Source: Pseudomonas sp. GM50
GTDB lineage: Bacteria; Pseudomonadota; Gammaproteobacteria; Pseudomonadales; Pseudomonadaceae
Direction of reading: 5' to 3'
Assembly (NCBI RefSeq): GCF_000282375.1
Contig: NZ_AKJK01000015.1
Location: forward strand, 20,458 to 84,457
DNA length: 64,000 bases
Under the pieces are notes generated by a model. It did no database searches. It was not told where the DNA came from and was given only the letters and a program-made list of their open reading frames with translations. Within the stretch, counting starts at the first letter, position 1. Each line of letters starts with the position of its first letter. A program made the position numbers and the translations under genes. Shown here one piece after another: positions 8,860-17,784 of this stretch.

Positions 8860-9231
8860 TTAAACGTGCGCCGCGGCCACCGGGGCGTAGGCTGCCGGGA
8901 TGTAGTCGTTGACCTTGTACAAGTGGAACTCCCAGGTACCGGTCTCTTTCAATCGGTTGTAGCGACTCAGGAACTGCTCGTCGGAAAACAGCGAATCGAA
9001 CTCTTCTTTGCTGCTCCATTGCGCCTGGTTGATCACCGTCTTGCCGTCGATACTTTTGAACAGGCGGCTCCACTGGAACGACGGATAAGCCTGCGCCACA
9101 TAGCTCACTGCCGAGCGCAGTACATCGAGGGCGGCGTCTTGCTGGCCTTCGAAGACATGCACGACGTTGACCAGGAAAATCGCGTCGCTCTCATCAGGGG
9201 TCGGTGCTTCGAATTCAGTCAGGTTGTTCAT
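8860..9231 (-). CDS. Antibiotic-biosynthesis monooxygenase (ABM) domain protein
   Basis: 123 residues from the ATG at 9231, which follows a strong CCAGGAGG site. A longer frame upstream to 9291 has no such site. The ferredoxin-like ABM fold is suggested by VNVVHVFEGQQDAALDVL, the central YPSFQWSRLFKSIDGKTVINQAQW and the following SKEEFDSLF. Small ABM proteins act as cofactor-free monooxygenases or as accessory subunits, usually as dimers. Here it lies between the flavin reductase and the nitronate-monooxygenase-like gene. No catalytic residue can be assigned, so a helper role is as likely as catalysis. Confidence 0.75.
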   Translation of the reverse strand: MNNLTEFEAPTPDESDAIFLVNVVHVFEGQQDAALDVLRSAVSYVAQAYPSFQWSRLFKSIDGKTVINQAQWSSKEEFDSLFSDEQFLSRYNRLKETGTWEFHLYKVNDYIPAAYAPVAAAHV

Positions 9232-9272
9232 GGTTGCCTCCTGGCAAACGTAGGTTGAAAAGATGTCGTGGC

Positions 9273-9803
9273 TCAGTGAATCAGCGCGCAAGACTGTGCC
9301 GGTTTACCGTCCTGCCAGAGCAGCGGTGAAATGCGTTCAGTGACCAGCGAACGCTCGACCCGACCGACAATCACCTCGTGGGTGGCGTAGGTCAGTCGGG
9401 CATCCACGCTGCAAAACAGCGTGGCCTGGGCGTCAGGCAGATACGGCAAGTCGTCGAACGCCGCCCAGTCACCATGTTCGAAACGCGCATGCCCCTTAAG
9501 CTGGCCGGCAAATACGCCGACCAGTTGGCTTTGCGCCGCATCGAGCAGGTTCACGCTGAACCGTTGATTGGTCAGCAACGGCTCACACAGACTGGCCGAG
9601 CGGTTGATGCAGATCAGCAGCGAAGGCGGATCGGTACACAATGAGCTGACCGCCGTGGCGACCATGCCGCTGCGTGCGTCGCCAACGCCGGTGGCGATGA
9701 TCGAAACCGTGCTGGTCAGGCGCCGCATGGCCCGCTTGAAGTCCTCGGCCGGCTCCGTGCTCAACGGCTCGACGGCCAGCGCCAAAGCGCTTCGGGCGCT
9801 CAT
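9273..9803 (-). CDS. Flavin reductase, RutF/HpaC family
   Basis: 176 residues. It shows the family core: FKRAMRRLTSTVSIIATG, MVATAVSSLCTDPPSLLICINRSAS, FSVNLLDAAQSQLVGVFAG, and near the end YATHEVIVGRVE, whose His and Gly contact flavin. Such enzymes reduce FMN or FAD with NAD(P)H and pass it to a monooxygenase. Its start overlaps the stop of the luciferase-like monooxygenase gene (ATGA at 9800-9803), so the two are almost certainly a two-component system, like RutF with RutA. No separate promoter is visible. Confidence 0.88.
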   Translation of the reverse strand: MSARSALALAVEPLSTEPAEDFKRAMRRLTSTVSIIATGVGDARSGMVATAVSSLCTDPPSLLICINRSASLCEPLLTNQRFSVNLLDAAQSQLVGVFAGQLKGHARFEHGDWAAFDDLPYLPDAQATLFCSVDARLTYATHEVIVGRVERSLVTERISPLLWQDGKPAQSCALIH

Positions 9804-10969
9804 GCCACCGCTCCAATGATCCGCCGGGCGCTGTTGTGGGGCTGGCGCAGACCGGCGTCTTCCATGCGTGGCAAGACGTCTTCGAGAAACTCGTCGAGGC
9901 CACTTTTGTAGTCGAGCCAGGTCAGGCAGATACCGTCGATGCCCAGGTCGCTGTAACGCTGGAATTGTTCGGCGATCATTTCAGCGGTACCTACCAATGG
10001 CACCCCGGCGAAACCGGCCTTGAAGTGGAAGCGGAAGCGTTCGGCGTCTTCGGTGCTGGCGAACATCCCGCTCTGAATGCCGATCTCCGAGGTGACGTTA
10101 TCCAGTGCGACTTCATCGCCATGCTGATTGACGTAGTAGTCGAGGTACTTCTCGGCTTCCTCCAGCGTGTCTTTCTGCACGACATAGGAGTAGACCCAGA
10201 TCTGGATCTCGCGGCCATACTCCAGGCGTGCCAGGTCGCGGTAGGCCTTGATCTGTGCGCGAATGGTGTCGTCGTCATCTTCGTGCTTGAGGATCAGGAA
10301 CGCCGCGTCGCAATGCTCGGCACAAAACCGGCGACCGCGCTCGGAACCACCGGCATTCATCAGGAACGGCTGGTTGAGTGGTTTGGGTTGGGCGAAACCT
10401 TGGGCAATGTTGAAGAAGTCGCCCTTGAAGTCGAAATTGGCCGGCTCGTTCCAGGCCAGCCGGGCGACTTTCAGCCACTCATCGGCATGGTCATAGCGCC
10501 GGTCATGCTCCAGCTGCACACCGCCATTGAACATGCCCATTTCTTTACCGTACCAGCCGCAGATCATGTTCAGACCGAAGCGGCCACCGCTGATATGGTC
10601 GATGGTCGCGGCCTGCTTGGCCGCGAACAACGGGTGCACGGTCGACAGGTGCGAGGTGGTAAACAGGGCGATCTGTTCGGTCACCGACGCCAGCCCCGCG
10701 GCCCAGGTGTAGGTTTCGAAAGACACGCCCATCGGGTCGCTCGCGCCACCCCAGCCGCGCCAACGCCCTACCGGCAGCAATAACTCAAGGCCGGCCTTGT
10801 CGGCTTTTTGGGCGATTTCCAGGTTGCCGCTCCAGTCGCTGGCGTTCAAGCGCTCCGGGACGGTGGTCAGGGTGCAACCTCCTTCGATATTGAGCGCGAA
10901 CACCCCAAGCTTGATTTTGTTGGTGCTGCTGCGCATCGGATTGGTTTTTACCAAATGGTTCGAAGTCAT
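9800..10969 (-). CDS. RutA-like luciferase-family flavin monooxygenase
   Basis: 389 residues. The bacterial-luciferase-like TIM barrel is clear and closest in feel to RutA and its relatives: KLGVFALNIEGG, LLLPVGRWRGWGG, YTWAAGLASVTEQIALFTTSHLSTVHP, AATIDHISGGRFGLNMICGWYGKEM, FLMNAGGSERGRRF. RutA opens the uracil ring with a flavin peroxide; relatives cleave C-S or C-halogen bonds or oxidise amides. AAGGAG precedes the ATG at 10969. The reductase partner follows directly. The substrate is not known, but the neighbours (RutD-like, RutF-like, and a RidA/RutC-like gene 7 kb away) suggest an amide, imide or other N-containing compound. Confidence 0.85.
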   Translation of the reverse strand: MTSNHLVKTNPMRSSTNKIKLGVFALNIEGGCTLTTVPERLNASDWSGNLEIAQKADKAGLELLLPVGRWRGWGGASDPMGVSFETYTWAAGLASVTEQIALFTTSHLSTVHPLFAAKQAATIDHISGGRFGLNMICGWYGKEMGMFNGGVQLEHDRRYDHADEWLKVARLAWNEPANFDFKGDFFNIAQGFAQPKPLNQPFLMNAGGSERGRRFCAEHCDAAFLILKHEDDDDTIRAQIKAYRDLARLEYGREIQIWVYSYVVQKDTLEEAEKYLDYYVNQHGDEVALDNVTSEIGIQSGMFASTEDAERFRFHFKAGFAGVPLVGTAEMIAEQFQRYSDLGIDGICLTWLDYKSGLDEFLEDVLPRMEDAGLRQPHNSARRIIGAVA

Positions 10970-11040
10970 CTCTCTTCTCCTTAAGTGGGCGTCATGTGCC
11001 GTCTCGCACGACGCCTGTTCATCGCACGCAGATAGGCCGC

Positions 11041-11748
11041 TCAGGCGGCGCTCGGGCTCTTGGCCTCAGCCGCAAGCCACGGCTGGTCATAGCGGTGCAG
11101 GCGTCGCGCCTCGGCCAGCGACAGGCCTTGCGCCACCGACTCGATGATGTCGCGCTCGGTCTTTTCCACCGATTGGGCGCGCTTGATGACTTCCTCGGCC
11201 TTGTCGATGGGGATCACCAGGCAGCCGCTGGCATCGCCGACGATCAAATCCCCCGGGTTGACCGTCACCGCACCGATTTGCACCGGCACCTGGGTGGCCT
11301 TGAGTTGCACGCGGTTCTTTCCCGATTGCATAAACCGCCCACGGCTGAACAACGGGTAACCGAGTCGGGTCACGGTGTCGATGTCGCGGGCAGCACCGTC
11401 GATCACCGTGCCGCGGATGTTCCGGCTCAAGGCCACATGGGTGAGGATGTCGCCCCAAACGGTAGCGTCCAGGCGCCCGGCATTGCTGGACACCACCACG
11501 GAGTCCGGGGGGACGTCGTCAATGTAGTTGGCGGCGTTCTTGAACCCGTCGCTCTGGTTGACCGGCTCGTAGAGCACGGTGAAGGCAAAGCCTGAGCAAC
11601 GGGTACCCGGGACTTGTTGGACGATACCTTGCAACCCGGCATCAATACCGAGACTATCGAGGGCATCACTGAGTGACGCCGTATCCAGAGCAGCGCATTG
11701 CTCCAGCAGGGAGGCGCGTTGTTGCACCGAGAGTGAAAGGTGGCTCAT
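11041..11748 (-). CDS. RraA-family aldolase/decarboxylase
   Basis: 235 residues from the ATG at 11748, which has AAGGAG nearby. The family includes 4-hydroxy-4-methyl-2-oxoglutarate (HMG) / 4-carboxy-4-hydroxy-2-oxoadipate aldolases and the RNase E regulator RraA. Motifs: LDTASLSDALDSLG, GFAFTV, VSSNAGRLDATVWGDILTHVALSRNIRGTVIDGAARDIDTV, which holds the Gly, Arg and Asp residues that bind substrate and Mg, and VNPGDLIVGDASGCLVIP. It would cleave or decarboxylate a 2-oxo acid aldol. It overlaps the upstream dehydrogenase gene by ATGA, so a metabolic role in the operon is more likely than RNase regulation. Confidence 0.85.
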   Translation of the reverse strand: MSHLSLSVQQRASLLEQCAALDTASLSDALDSLGIDAGLQGIVQQVPGTRCSGFAFTVLYEPVNQSDGFKNAANYIDDVPPDSVVVSSNAGRLDATVWGDILTHVALSRNIRGTVIDGAARDIDTVTRLGYPLFSRGRFMQSGKNRVQLKATQVPVQIGAVTVNPGDLIVGDASGCLVIPIDKAEEVIKRAQSVEKTERDIIESVAQGLSLAEARRLHRYDQPWLAAEAKSPSAA

Positions 11749-12950
11749 GCATGACTCCTTGCGGGCAAAGCCCGGCCGTTGTCGGTTTGCGGGTTGAGTG
11801 GACGAAGGTTGAGCACGCTTCTTTCGATGATGGCCGCGGCGCATTGCCGGGTGGTTGCGTGACCACCGCTGTCGTAGGTCTGGCAGTCGTGCTTGACCAC
11901 TTGCGCCACCGCCTGCTCGATGGCCAGGGCCTGGGCGTGGTAGCCCAGGTGTTCGAGCAGCAATGCCAGAGACAGAAACATCGCGCTGGGGTTGGCCTTG
12001 TTCTGGCCGACATGCGCCGGGGCGCTGCCGTGTACCGGTTCGAAGTAGGCCCCGGCATCACCGATGTTCGCGCTGGGCGCGAAACCGAGGCCACCCATGA
12101 CCCCGGCACCGAGATCGGAAAGGATGTCGCCGAACATGTTCTCCGCGACGATCACGCCAAAGCGCTCCGGACGACGGATCATCCACAGGGCGACGGCGTC
12201 CACGTTGTCGATGTTGTAGGCGATGTCCGGGTAGTCCGTGGCAACGCTTTCGAGGATGCCCTTGGCAAACGCGCCGCTGTAACGCAATACATTGGGCTTG
12301 TCCGCCAGGGTCACACGCGGGTAGCCGTGCTTGCGGGCGTAGTCGAAGGCGTAGCGAAACAGTCGGGTCAAACCGGCCCGGGTCTGCAATCGCACCGTCA
12401 TCGTCGCATCCTCGGGCGAGTCGCGGTGCCAGGGCGCCCCGGCCAGTTCCCGCGCCTTGAGCACCGGTTCGAACTCGGCGGGTATCGCGGCAAAGTCCAG
12501 CCCCGCGTAGAGCCCTTCGGTGTTTTCCCGGATTACCGTGAAGCGAAACCGGCCTTCACCCAGGACATCGGTGACTGGCCGCACATTGGCGTACAGACTC
12601 AGACGCTGACGCAGCTGAATCACCGGCGAGACGTAAACCCGCGAGGTGTTGCGCAAGTGCTCCGGCAGCTCGGCCTCGGCTTCCTGCAAAGCCTTGCTGG
12701 TGATGGCGCCGAGCAACGTGGCATCGGCTGCGGCGATTTTTTCCCAGGTCTCGGCCGGTACCGGGTCACCGCCGGTTCGCCAGCACTCCCAACCGATCTG
12801 GCCGAAATCCAGATCGATGGGCAACGCCAGCGCCTCGAAGATCGGCAGGATAGCCTCGACCACTTCCACGCCGACGCCATCGCCGGGCAGCACACAGACT
12901 CGATGACGCGACGGCTGCCCCGGCAACGCCGATGAATGAAGTACCGTCAT
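11745..12950 (-). CDS. Isocitrate/isopropylmalate/tartrate dehydrogenase-family enzyme
   Basis: 401 residues from the ATG at 12950; a GTG one codon earlier is possible. It is a member of the beta-decarboxylating dehydrogenase family: VLPGDGVGVEVVE, the RENTEGLYAG loop, ADKPNVLRYSGAF, NIDNVDAVALWMIRRPERFGVIVAENMFGDILSDLGAGVMGGLGFAPSANIG. Members oxidise and decarboxylate 2-hydroxy acids such as malate, tartrate, isocitrate or 3-isopropylmalate with NAD(P). The start overlaps the stop of the aldolase gene (TGATG), and the next gene begins in its stop. With an aldolase/synthase-type gene just upstream, it may act on the product of that enzyme. It is unlikely to be leuB itself, as there are no leuCD neighbours. 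Confidence 0.85.
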   Translation of the reverse strand: MTVLHSSALPGQPSRHRVCVLPGDGVGVEVVEAILPIFEALALPIDLDFGQIGWECWRTGGDPVPAETWEKIAAADATLLGAITSKALQEAEAELPEHLRNTSRVYVSPVIQLRQRLSLYANVRPVTDVLGEGRFRFTVIRENTEGLYAGLDFAAIPAEFEPVLKARELAGAPWHRDSPEDATMTVRLQTRAGLTRLFRYAFDYARKHGYPRVTLADKPNVLRYSGAFAKGILESVATDYPDIAYNIDNVDAVALWMIRRPERFGVIVAENMFGDILSDLGAGVMGGLGFAPSANIGDAGAYFEPVHGSAPAHVGQNKANPSAMFLSLALLLEHLGYHAQALAIEQAVAQVVKHDCQTYDSGGHATTRQCAAAIIERSVLNLRPLNPQTDNGRALPARSHA

Positions 12951-13978
12951 CACATTTTTCCTTCAGCGGAAAGACGAGCAGGGAAACTGGCTCGGGAAAT
13001 CACCGTCGGCCGTGCAGCGTGCCGCGCAAACAGGTCCTGCTCGTGCATCGCTCTGAGCGCCTGGAAGATCGAGTTGATCTGCAACCGGGACATAGTGTCC
13101 TCCAGCCGTTGCGACACATCGAACGGCAGGTTGTAAGCGCCCAGCATCACATCCATGAGCGGGGCTGGCAGACTGCTCAGTGGCACGCTTTCAGCGGTGT
13201 ACTCGGACAATTGCAGGGCCTTGACCAAGTCATAGCCATTGGCACTGCCGATGCGTTCCAGATAGGCGATGAACATGCCCAGGTGCAAGTTGCCCGCCCC
13301 TTTGCCCATGCCGCAAATCGAGGTATCGATGTATTCCGCACCGGCATCGACCGCCGCGATGGAGTTGGAAAGTGCCAGGGAAAGATTGTTGTGCGCATGA
13401 AAGCCCAATGGCGCATGCACTCTTCTGGAGATCCGGCTGATCAGCAGTTCGACATCATCGGGAATCATGTTGCCGTTGGAGTCGGCAAAATAAATGATAT
13501 CGGCCCCGGCCCCTTCCGCACGCAATGCAATGTCGGTAACAGCACCCGGTGTTTGTGTGGTGATATGGGTAATGTTGGCACTGGCCAGGAAGTTGAACGA
13601 CTTGGCCAACTTGATGGTGTCCAGCCCCTGTTCAAGTTGGTCGGCACGCAGGCATACCCGAATCATTCCGACGCCATGTTCGGCCAGCATTTCAAAGTCT
13701 TCGCTGGCTACATTACGCGGGTGAACCATGACACACAGCCCTAATTGGCCGTGTGCGGCGCGGCGTAATGAATCCAGATATTCAGGGTTGACCGAACTGC
13801 TCAGGCCATGTTCTTTTTTGCGAATGAAAGAGCCATTGCAATAGCCCACTTCGGCGTGAACTACACCTACATCAGTCAAGTGCCCGATTGCATTAGCGGC
13901 ATAGTCGGCAGTGAATTCAAAATTATTACGATAACCACCATCACGGAGCGTTACATCAATAATTTTTACTTTGCTCAT
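12950..13978 (-). CDS. DRE-TIM (HMGL-like) aldolase
   Basis: 342 residues from the ATG at 13978, which has AAGGA upstream; the frame runs open to 14101 without a better start. It belongs to the HMG-CoA lyase-like / 4-hydroxy-2-oxovalerate aldolase superfamily: VKIIDVTLRDGGYRNNF gives the R-D metal and base motif, HPRNVASEDFEML the middle, and GFHAHNNLSLALSNSIAAVDAGAEYIDTSICGMGKGAGN the metal-binding HxH and the signature loop. Members make or break C-C bonds between a 2-oxo acid and an aldehyde or acyl-CoA. It is the first gene of the nine-gene operon, and its promoter should lie in the 470-bp gap before it. Confidence 0.82.
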   Translation of the reverse strand: MSKVKIIDVTLRDGGYRNNFEFTADYAANAIGHLTDVGVVHAEVGYCNGSFIRKKEHGLSSSVNPEYLDSLRRAAHGQLGLCVMVHPRNVASEDFEMLAEHGVGMIRVCLRADQLEQGLDTIKLAKSFNFLASANITHITTQTPGAVTDIALRAEGAGADIIYFADSNGNMIPDDVELLISRISRRVHAPLGFHAHNNLSLALSNSIAAVDAGAEYIDTSICGMGKGAGNLHLGMFIAYLERIGSANGYDLVKALQLSEYTAESVPLSSLPAPLMDVMLGAYNLPFDVSQRLEDTMSRLQINSIFQALRAMHEQDLFARHAARPTVISRASFPARLSAEGKM

Positions 13979-14447
13979 GATCCAATTCCTTCTGTGGGTT
14001 CTCTTAAAACTCTGGACACGCACGCAAGTACGCTCCGGTTTTATCCAGTAGTAACGAGGCCGTAATGCAGGATTATTCCTGAACAGGTTTTTACGAGGCA
14101 TGAGTCGAGGGCCGCGAAGGCCGAAAACAGAAAGTCAAACATGGTTTTTTCAGCGTCAGATGCTCCAGCTGCCATCGAACACGTTCAATGGGCAAATGGA
14201 ATCATGGCTGTTTTTTTATTATGCAATGTCCGCAATCGGAGAGGCGTGTGCCGTGTCCGGTGGGAGGACTATTGAAAACCCTGGCAAAGGTTTTCAATCG
14301 TCGAAGGAAGCGTGTTTCTTATTCTTGGACTGATACTGGAAGCTGCCCGCTTGTTTGTAAACTCCCCGTATTCACCCCAGGGGGTTAAAAAATTCACCTT
14401 GTGTTAATTCAATAGTGAACTACACCCCCCCCTCTCAAAAAGATGTC
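13979..14447. promoter_or_regulatory. Gap upstream of the nine-gene operon
   Basis: These 469 bp lie between the end of the LysR gene and the start of the aldolase gene, both on the minus strand, so the operon promoter is expected here. TTCAC at 14393-14397 and GTGAA at 14415-14419 form an inverted repeat separated by 17 bases, which could be a LysR-type binding site. A run of C lies near 14425-14432. I see no credible gene; short open frames here have no family features. Confidence 0.35.
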
Positions 14448-15308
14448 TCAGAAATAATGCTCAGTCGGAAAACAACTAACCAGGAAGTCCATTAGCGAAC
14501 GAATAGGGGCTTCCTTGCGTAAATCTTCATGCACCACCAGCCAGATATCGATCATCAGGTCCGAATTATGGAACTGGGCCTTTTCCAGCACCGGGTCTTT
14601 AAGACCATAAAAATTGGGCAACAATGCGATACCGACACCGGCACGGGCCGCCGAGGCCTGGACTTCAAGGCTTCTGGCGCGCAACACCACGGGACGCTCC
14701 GCAGCCACCTCGCGCAGCCATACCTGTTGTCGGGAGTGTTCCATGCTGTCGTCATAGACGATGTACTCGTACTGATCGCTGGTGTGCTCTGCCAGGTACT
14801 GCGCGCTGCCGTACAGCCCAAACGACACGGTGCCGATCTTGCGCGCCACCAGGTCCATCTGGGTCGGGCGGCACAAACGAATCATCAGGTCCGGTTCGGG
14901 GCTGCACAGGGTGCCGATATCGTCCTGCATCAGCAGGCTCACATTGATCGAGGGGTGTTCACGACGCAAGCGCCCCAGGTGTGGGGCAATGAACTCGGAG
15001 GTCAGCAGGGGTGGCGCACTGACCGAGAGGTCGGCGACCATTTCCGTTTGCACCGAAAGCGCCACCTTGGAAATCGCCTTGGCATCTTTCTGCATTCGCC
15101 CGGCGATTTCGGCGATGCGGTGACCAAACGGCGTCATTTCATAGTTGCGTTTGCGTCGGTCAACGAGTTTGAGGTTCAGTGATGACTCCAGCGCCGCGAT
15201 CCGCCGCGCGACGGTGGCATGTTCCACGCCCAGCTCCCTCGCCGCGCTGCTAAGCGACTGCGTGCGGGCGAAGGTAACGTAATGGCGCAGATTCTCCCAG
15301 TCGAACAT
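14448..15308 (-). CDS. LysR-type transcriptional regulator
   Basis: 286 residues from the ATG at 15308, which places the winged helix right at the N terminus as in the family (FDWENLRHYVTFARTQSLSSAARELGV, then VARRIAALE). An alternative ATG at 15377 with GAGG close by would add 23 residues. The C-terminal inducer domain includes DLMIRLCRP and ARAGVGIALLPNFYG. The usual DNA-contact residues read EHATVARRI, as in the branch that has VNHATVARRI. It lies just upstream of, and on the same strand as, the nine-gene operon and is its most likely regulator. Confidence 0.88.
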   Translation of the reverse strand: MFDWENLRHYVTFARTQSLSSAARELGVEHATVARRIAALESSLNLKLVDRRKRNYEMTPFGHRIAEIAGRMQKDAKAISKVALSVQTEMVADLSVSAPPLLTSEFIAPHLGRLRREHPSINVSLLMQDDIGTLCSPEPDLMIRLCRPTQMDLVARKIGTVSFGLYGSAQYLAEHTSDQYEYIVYDDSMEHSRQQVWLREVAAERPVVLRARSLEVQASAARAGVGIALLPNFYGLKDPVLEKAQFHNSDLMIDIWLVVHEDLRKEAPIRSLMDFLVSCFPTEHYF

Positions 15309-15522
15309 GCTGATGTCGCGCGATTCCAGGCCCACGGGCCAGTTGCAGGAAGCATTGTGCAAAGGTAACGAATTCATGTGGCCTCGATCGATTCTCGATG
15401 GAATGACAATCCAGGGTGTCGACCCAAAGGCTTCCTTCCTGGATATCCTTGTTTGGGCGATGGCGGCCACGCACTGACGAAAATACACCCCCATCCGTGC
15501 GGGCTGCGATGCATCGTTCAAC

Positions 15523-16707
15523 TCAGTCTGCGGCGATCTGCGCTCCTCCCTTGCGCGGCTCGGCACTGAAAAACAGAACTTTGATCACGATGACAAATAC
15601 GGCCAGCGCCGCAAATAGCAAACCACTGTACAGGGTGCCCTGCAAACCCATGCGCGCCAGGAACCACCCACCCGTCGTTGACCCGATCGTCACCCCCAGG
15701 TTGATGAACGAGATATAAATGCCGGTGGCGAATTCCGGCGCTTCCGGCGCTTCGGAGGTCAGCCATATCTGCGTGACGATCAGCCCGCTGGTATGAGTCG
15801 CGCCCCAGATCACCACAATAATCAACATTGTCATCAGGGACGGACCGGCGAACAGGTACAACAGCCCATAGGCACCGGCCAGCAGGATCGGGTGCAGGAG
15901 CGTTGTCCGGACCATGTTCTGCCCGATCAGCTTGCCGGCATACAGATTGCCCGCGACGCCGCCAATACCGAAGATCACCAACAGGATGCTGATCATCTGC
16001 GCACTCATGCCCGCTTCCTTGGCCAGGTACTCGGCCGAGTAGCTGTACACGGAAAACATCGCGGCGAAAATCAGCGTCGAGGCGGTGATGTTCAGCCAGA
16101 GTGGAAATTTACGCAAAATAGCCAACTGCTCTTTGTAGGAAATGCGGGTTTTGTCAGGCGCGTCCGGCAGCCGGGCAATGATCCCCAGGCCGGCAATGCA
16201 GTTGACCACCGCGCAGAACAGAAACGAGGCCTCATAGGAAAACTGCGCCGCGATCAGCGTCGTCAACGGCACCCCCAACACCATGCCCATACTGGTACCG
16301 ACAAAGGCCTTGGCGGCTGCACGGGTTGATTCCTGGGGTGGGTACAGCGAAACGGCTGCGACAAAGGCCAGGGAAAAGTACACAGGGTGAAACAGCGCCG
16401 GGATGATGCGCAACACCATCAGCGACTCAAAGTTGGGCGCATAGGCCGACAACACACTGGTGCCGGCAAAAATGAACAACGCAATGGTGAGGATTTTTTT
16501 ACGGTTGAAGCGTGACAGGAGCAGCACCATGATCGGGCCGAATACCGCAATGATCAGCGCGAACAACCCCACCAACAGGCCGGCCTGGGATGCACTGATC
16601 GAGAAGCGCTCGATAATCACCGGAAGAATCCCGACGACGCCGAACTCGATGGTGTAAACCCCAAACAGGCCCAGTGCGAGAAAGTAGATCGGATGGAGCA
16701 TTTTCAT
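15523..16707 (-). CDS. MFS transporter, AraJ/YdhP-like
   Basis: 394 residues with about 12 hydrophobic segments. Motif A of the major facilitator superfamily is visible as PIMVLLLSRFNRKKIL between helices 2 and 3. The N terminus (FGVVGILPVIIERFSISASQAGLLVGLFAL) resembles drug and sugar exporters of the 12-helix proton antiporter group. It sits between a LysR gene and a quinone-oxidoreductase-like gene on the same strand. Its start overlaps the stop of the latter (ATGA at 16704-16707), so the two are co-translated. It may export a product or toxic intermediate of the nearby pathway. Confidence 0.85.
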   Translation of the reverse strand: MKMLHPIYFLALGLFGVYTIEFGVVGILPVIIERFSISASQAGLLVGLFALIIAVFGPIMVLLLSRFNRKKILTIALFIFAGTSVLSAYAPNFESLMVLRIIPALFHPVYFSLAFVAAVSLYPPQESTRAAAKAFVGTSMGMVLGVPLTTLIAAQFSYEASFLFCAVVNCIAGLGIIARLPDAPDKTRISYKEQLAILRKFPLWLNITASTLIFAAMFSVYSYSAEYLAKEAGMSAQMISILLVIFGIGGVAGNLYAGKLIGQNMVRTTLLHPILLAGAYGLLYLFAGPSLMTMLIIVVIWGATHTSGLIVTQIWLTSEAPEAPEFATGIYISFINLGVTIGSTTGGWFLARMGLQGTLYSGLLFAALAVFVIVIKVLFFSAEPRKGGAQIAAD

Positions 16708-17705
16708 GATTCGGACTCCAGCGTGACCACGACTTTGCCAAACTGCTCGCCCGCTTCCAGGTACTGATGGGCGGCAACGATCTGTTCAAAGTCGAAGGTT
16801 TTGGCAATGACCGGACGCAACGTCCCCTCCTCCAGACCGGCAATGACATACGCCTTGGCGGCCTCGAGCAATGCTGGCTGGGAGGTGATTTCGTGCAGCA
16901 GATAGCCGCGCAATGCCAGGCTCTTGCCCAGCACCTTGAACAGTGGGAACGGCGCGGGCTCGGAGCTCAGAGCGCCATACACGAGAACGATCCCGGCAGT
17001 GGCGGCAACGTCGACCAGATGTTCCAGAAACGGCCCGCCCACCGGATCGAAGATCACCCGGGCGCCCTTGCCTGCTGTAATCCGCTCAACCTGTTGATTG
17101 AAATCCGCCGACTCGCTGGCCACCACGTGCGCGGCTCCGGCAGACAACAACTGCTCGCGCTTGGCCAGGGTGCGGCTGACGGCGATCGGGATGGCGCCAA
17201 CCTGATTGGCGATCTGAATCGCCGCCAGGCCGACACTGCTTGAGGCCGCCGTGATCAGAACGAATTCGCCGGGCTGCAATACCGCGACATGAATCAACGC
17301 GCCCCACGCCGTGATGTATTGCATCCACACCGCCGAGGCCTGAGCGAATGACAGGCTGGCAGGATGCTTGACCAGCATCGCCGCCGGCACCACGGCCAGT
17401 TCGGCATAAGTGCCCCACTGCGCGATCGAGGCCGGAGGAATCAGGCTGACGATGTCTCCGACGGCAAACTGCCCGGCGCGTGCGCCGACGGCCTCGACAA
17501 TACCTGCCGCCTCGTAGCCCAGACGTGAAGGAAACTGTGCCTCTTCCAGATACTGACCGGAGCGGAACATGGATTCTGCCCGGTTCAGACCAATCGCCTT
17601 GACGGTGATCCGTACTTCATCAGGCCCTGGTTCAGGTACCTTGATGTCATCAATCCTGAGTACTTCCGGGCCACCATATTGGCTAAACCGCACGACGCGC
17701 GTCAT
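16704..17705 (-). CDS. Quinone oxidoreductase-like medium-chain dehydrogenase
   Basis: 333 residues. The medium-chain dehydrogenase/reductase fold is seen in FSQYGGPEVLRIDDIKVPEPGPDEV, AIGLNRAESMFRSGQY, LGYEAAGIVEAVG and the NADPH motif ITAASSSVGLAAIQIANQVGA. The zinc-binding Cys cluster of alcohol dehydrogenases is absent, so it is a zinc-free reductase of the QOR type acting on quinones or enones. AAAGGG lies before the ATG. It is 79 bp downstream of the RND permease gene on the same strand and overlaps the MFS gene, so efflux and reduction may serve one detoxification unit. Confidence 0.85.
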   Translation of the reverse strand: MTRVVRFSQYGGPEVLRIDDIKVPEPGPDEVRITVKAIGLNRAESMFRSGQYLEEAQFPSRLGYEAAGIVEAVGARAGQFAVGDIVSLIPPASIAQWGTYAELAVVPAAMLVKHPASLSFAQASAVWMQYITAWGALIHVAVLQPGEFVLITAASSSVGLAAIQIANQVGAIPIAVSRTLAKREQLLSAGAAHVVASESADFNQQVERITAGKGARVIFDPVGGPFLEHLVDVAATAGIVLVYGALSSEPAPFPLFKVLGKSLALRGYLLHEITSQPALLEAAKAYVIAGLEEGTLRPVIAKTFDFEQIVAAHQYLEAGEQFGKVVVTLESES

Positions 17706-17784
17706 TGACTGTCCCTTTATTTCGTTGATTGACGGTAACTGTAAAGTGAGTGCGAATACTGAAAAACAAGCCGCTGTTCCATTC

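Noticed and set aside
9836..10783. 315-codon open frame on the plus strand
   Set aside because: It is antisense to the RutA-like monooxygenase and has no recognisable domain.
11673..12935. 420-codon open frame on the plus strand
   Set aside because: It is antisense to the isopropylmalate-dehydrogenase-like and RraA-like genes, whose motifs are clear. The composition is that of a shadow frame.
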